Shown: piece by piece, positions 52,213 through 53,669 of the stretch
Numbering within the stretch: the stretch's first letter is position 1
Layout: each line of letters starts with the position of its first letter
Assembly (NCBI GenBank): GCA_028293565.1
Contig: JAQGON010000018.1
Location: forward strand, 1-53,669
DNA length: 53,669 nt
From: Verrucomicrobiota bacterium
Lineage (GTDB): Bacteria; Verrucomicrobiota; Verrucomicrobiia; Opitutales; Opitutaceae
Direction: 5' to 3'
Position numbers and translations under genes: made by a program
Notes under the pieces: generated by a model
Told to the model about the DNA's origin: nothing
Databases searched by the model: none
The model's input: the letters and a program-made list of their open reading frames with translations, nothing else

Positions 52213-53669
52213 TCACCGCAAGCCGCCAGCCGACCCGGTTCGCGCGGGCACTCCCGGCGGCTGCATGCGCCCTCGCTGGTGCAACGGTGTTCCAGTTCTT
52301 CGGCAACGCGACGCGCGGCTATATCGACACGGCGTCGTTGTTCTATTGGTGGGGCCGGCAGTGGTTCAATCCCCAGTCGGAGACGGAACACGGACTCCTC
52401 ATCGTCCCCCTTGCCGTCGGGCTGATGGTCAGGAACCTGCGGTTCGGAGTTCGAAATTCGAAATTCGGAATTCGAAATTCGGCTTGGATCGGTGTCGTTG
52501 CGATGATCGGCGGGCTCGCGCTTCACGTGCTCGGTTTCGCGGCGCAGCAGACGCGGCTGTCGATCATTGCGCTGCTGGTTTTTGCGTGGGGCGTGCTGCG
52601 CTTCGGCGGCGGACGGCGGTGGGGCGACGCGGCGCGGTTTCCGCTGGGTTTCCTCGTGTTCGCGATTCCGTTCAACGCGCTCGATTCGGTCGGCTTCTGG
52701 CTCCGGCTGTGGGTCATCAAGGCGAGTGCCGGCCTCGCGCACGCCGCGGGCATCGGCGTGCTGCAGAGCGGGACGCAGCTCGTCGCCCCCGACGGCAGTT
52801 ACCAGTACGACGTGGCCGCCGCGTGCTCGGGCGTGCGTTCGCTGATGGCCCTGCTCGCCCTCGCGCTCCTGACGGGTTACCTGAATTTTGGCTCCTGGCC
52901 GCGGCGGACGCTGCTGTTCCTGCTCTGCTTTCCGCTGATTTACCTCGGCAATGTGCTGCGCATCACGTCGATCATCTTCGCGGCGCACTGGCGGGGACAA
53001 CGCTGGGGCGAAGGCGCGCACGATGTCATGGGCTGGGGCGTGTTCGTCGTGGTCCTCGGCGGACTCCTGCTCGCGGTGAAAGGGATCCAGCGCTGGTGGC
53101 CGGAGCAGAGTCCTCCATCAAAGGACACTGCCGATCAGAGTGGCGCAGGCATCCTGCCTGCCCCCGGCGGAAACGCGAAGACACAGGGGATGACTGCGCG
53201 GCGTTTCGTTTTTGCGGCGGCGGCGGTCGTCGGCGCGGCGGCCGTCGCCGAGATGCTCTTCCTCTCGCACTTGAACGCGCTGCCGCCGCGCGGACGGGTG
53301 GGAGTCAGGCTGGCGGCCGATGGGCGGAACCCGGTGGACCTCCCGGTTTTTCTCGGCACCGAATGGATCGGGCGGCGGGCAGAGGTGAGCCCGGTCGAGC
53401 GGGAGATCCTGCCGGCGGACACCGGTTACGCCCGCCGGGATTATGTCGCGGTGGCGGACGCGCGGCAGCGGGTGTTCCTGTCGGTGGTTTTGAGCGGGCG
53501 GGACCGGACCTCGATTCACCGTCCGGAACTCTGCCTCGTCGGGCAGGGATGGTCCATCGACGGAACCGCGGGGCATCGCTTCTCGTTTTTCGGAAATGCG
53601 GGCGGCGATTTTCCGGCGACACTGCTGCGCGTCCGACGGGAAATTCGCACGCCGGCCGGAGTCGTCGCG
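52203..53669 (+). CDS. Exosortase fused to an EpsI-like domain (partial, C-terminus off the window)
   Basis: An integral membrane transpeptidase-like protein that processes PEP-CTERM-type tails of exported proteins and belongs with exopolysaccharide loci. The frame is open to the last base (489 codons). Eight or so helices carry the exosortase triad: Cys in DVAAACSGVRSLMALL, Arg in IYLGNVLRITSI and His in EGAHDVMGWGVF. After a hydrophilic linker (about residues 304-328) a further membrane helix leads to the EpsI-type domain with SIHRPELCLVGQGW. Residues 80-93 are encoded by six heptamer repeats, inserted in frame between membrane segments. No PEP-CTERM substrate is seen in this window. Confidence 0.93.
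   Translation, partial: MGTLTASRQPTRFARALPAAACALAGATVFQFFGNATRGYIDTASLFYWWGRQWFNPQSETEHGLLIVPLAVGLMVRNLRFGVRNSKFGIRNSAWIGVVAMIGGLALHVLGFAAQQTRLSIIALLVFAWGVLRFGGGRRWGDAARFPLGFLVFAIPFNALDSVGFWLRLWVIKASAGLAHAAGIGVLQSGTQLVAPDGSYQYDVAAACSGVRSLMALLALALLTGYLNFGSWPRRTLLFLLCFPLIYLGNVLRITSIIFAAHWRGQRWGEGAHDVMGWGVFVVVLGGLLLAVKGIQRWWPEQSPPSKDTADQSGAGILPAPGGNAKTQGMTARRFVFAAAAVVGAAAVAEMLFLSHLNALPPRGRVGVRLAADGRNPVDLPVFLGTEWIGRRAEVSPVEREILPADTGYARRDYVAVADARQRVFLSVVLSGRDRTSIHRPELCLVGQGWSIDGTAGHRFSFFGNAGGDFPATLLRVRREIRTPAGVVA
52441..52482 (+). repeat. 7-bp-period array, six units (AATTCGA/AATTCGG), inside the exosortase gene
   Basis: Units are GGTTCGG, AGTTCGA, AATTCGA, AATTCGG, AATTCGA and AATTCGG. Six units make 42 bp, a multiple of three, so the reading frame is kept and 14 residues (RFGVRNSKFGIRNS) are added in a loop after a membrane segment. 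The array is much more AT-rich than the gene around it. Confidence 0.9.

Noticed and set aside
52441-52482. CRISPR-like repeat
   Set aside because: Units are 7 bp with no spacers, so this is a short-period tandem array. No CRISPR array or cas gene is present in the window.

Overview
The window is GC-rich DNA, apparently chromosomal, densely coded on both strands. It most likely comes from a member of the Verrucomicrobiota, probably near Opitutaceae. This is inferred from gene content (a NamZ/DUF1343 lipoprotein, a GxGYxYP-family protein, Gfo/Idh/MocA and sugar-isomerase genes, an exosortase-linked polysaccharide locus) and from the abundance of short-period dispersed repeats; no rRNA marker is present. 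Few starts have a recognisable Shine-Dalgarno sequence. I saw no tRNA, rRNA, CRISPR array, transposase or phage gene.

Layout. 1-3648: end of an exopolysaccharide locus (polyprenyl-phosphate sugar transferase cut by the window edge, O-antigen-ligase-like protein). 3888-6564: VTT-domain membrane protein, xseA, secreted MsrB. 6619-14551: carbohydrate genes (Gfo/Idh/MocA oxidoreductase, TIM-barrel isomerase/epimerase, NamZ-like lipoprotein, glycerate kinase, fucose/arabinose-isomerase-like protein divergent from an AraC regulator). 14954-22302: BON lipoprotein, SDR, RlmM-like and SpoU RNA methyltransferases, a secreted unknown paired with a GxGYxYP protein, a small methyltransferase and a membrane protein. 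22514-26803: probable lysine-degradation operon (unknown metalloenzyme-like protein, saccharopine dehydrogenase, aminoadipate-semialdehyde dehydrogenase). 26892-29209: DUF885 peptidase-like protein and a cytochrome b562-like protein.

29338-37811 is an assimilatory sulfate reduction and siroheme cluster. cysI-cysH-cysD-cysN-rrf2-cysE run leftward and cobA-cbiX run rightward from a shared 48-bp promoter region. Together they take sulfate to sulfide and O-acetylserine and supply part of the sirohaem for CysI. APS kinase, a sulfite reductase flavoprotein and precorrin-2 dehydrogenase are not here. A four-helix-bundle (23S-IVP type) gene is inserted between cysD and cysN and bracketed by inverted heptamer arrays.

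37832-41891: PhyH-type dioxygenase, TerC protein, RNase E/G. 41988-53669: rodA followed by a second polysaccharide locus (O-antigen ligase, HAD-type COG5610 protein, methyltransferase, three glycosyltransferases, flippase) and a truncated exosortase-EpsI fusion.

The main unexplained structure is the repeat population. I see 7-bp-period arrays at eight places, 9-bp-period arrays (one forming a perfect 37-bp inverted repeat), a 10-bp-period array, a ~105-bp palindromic element in three copies and a ~118-bp element with GGTGGA...TCCACC ends. Several arrays run into or through coding sequence.
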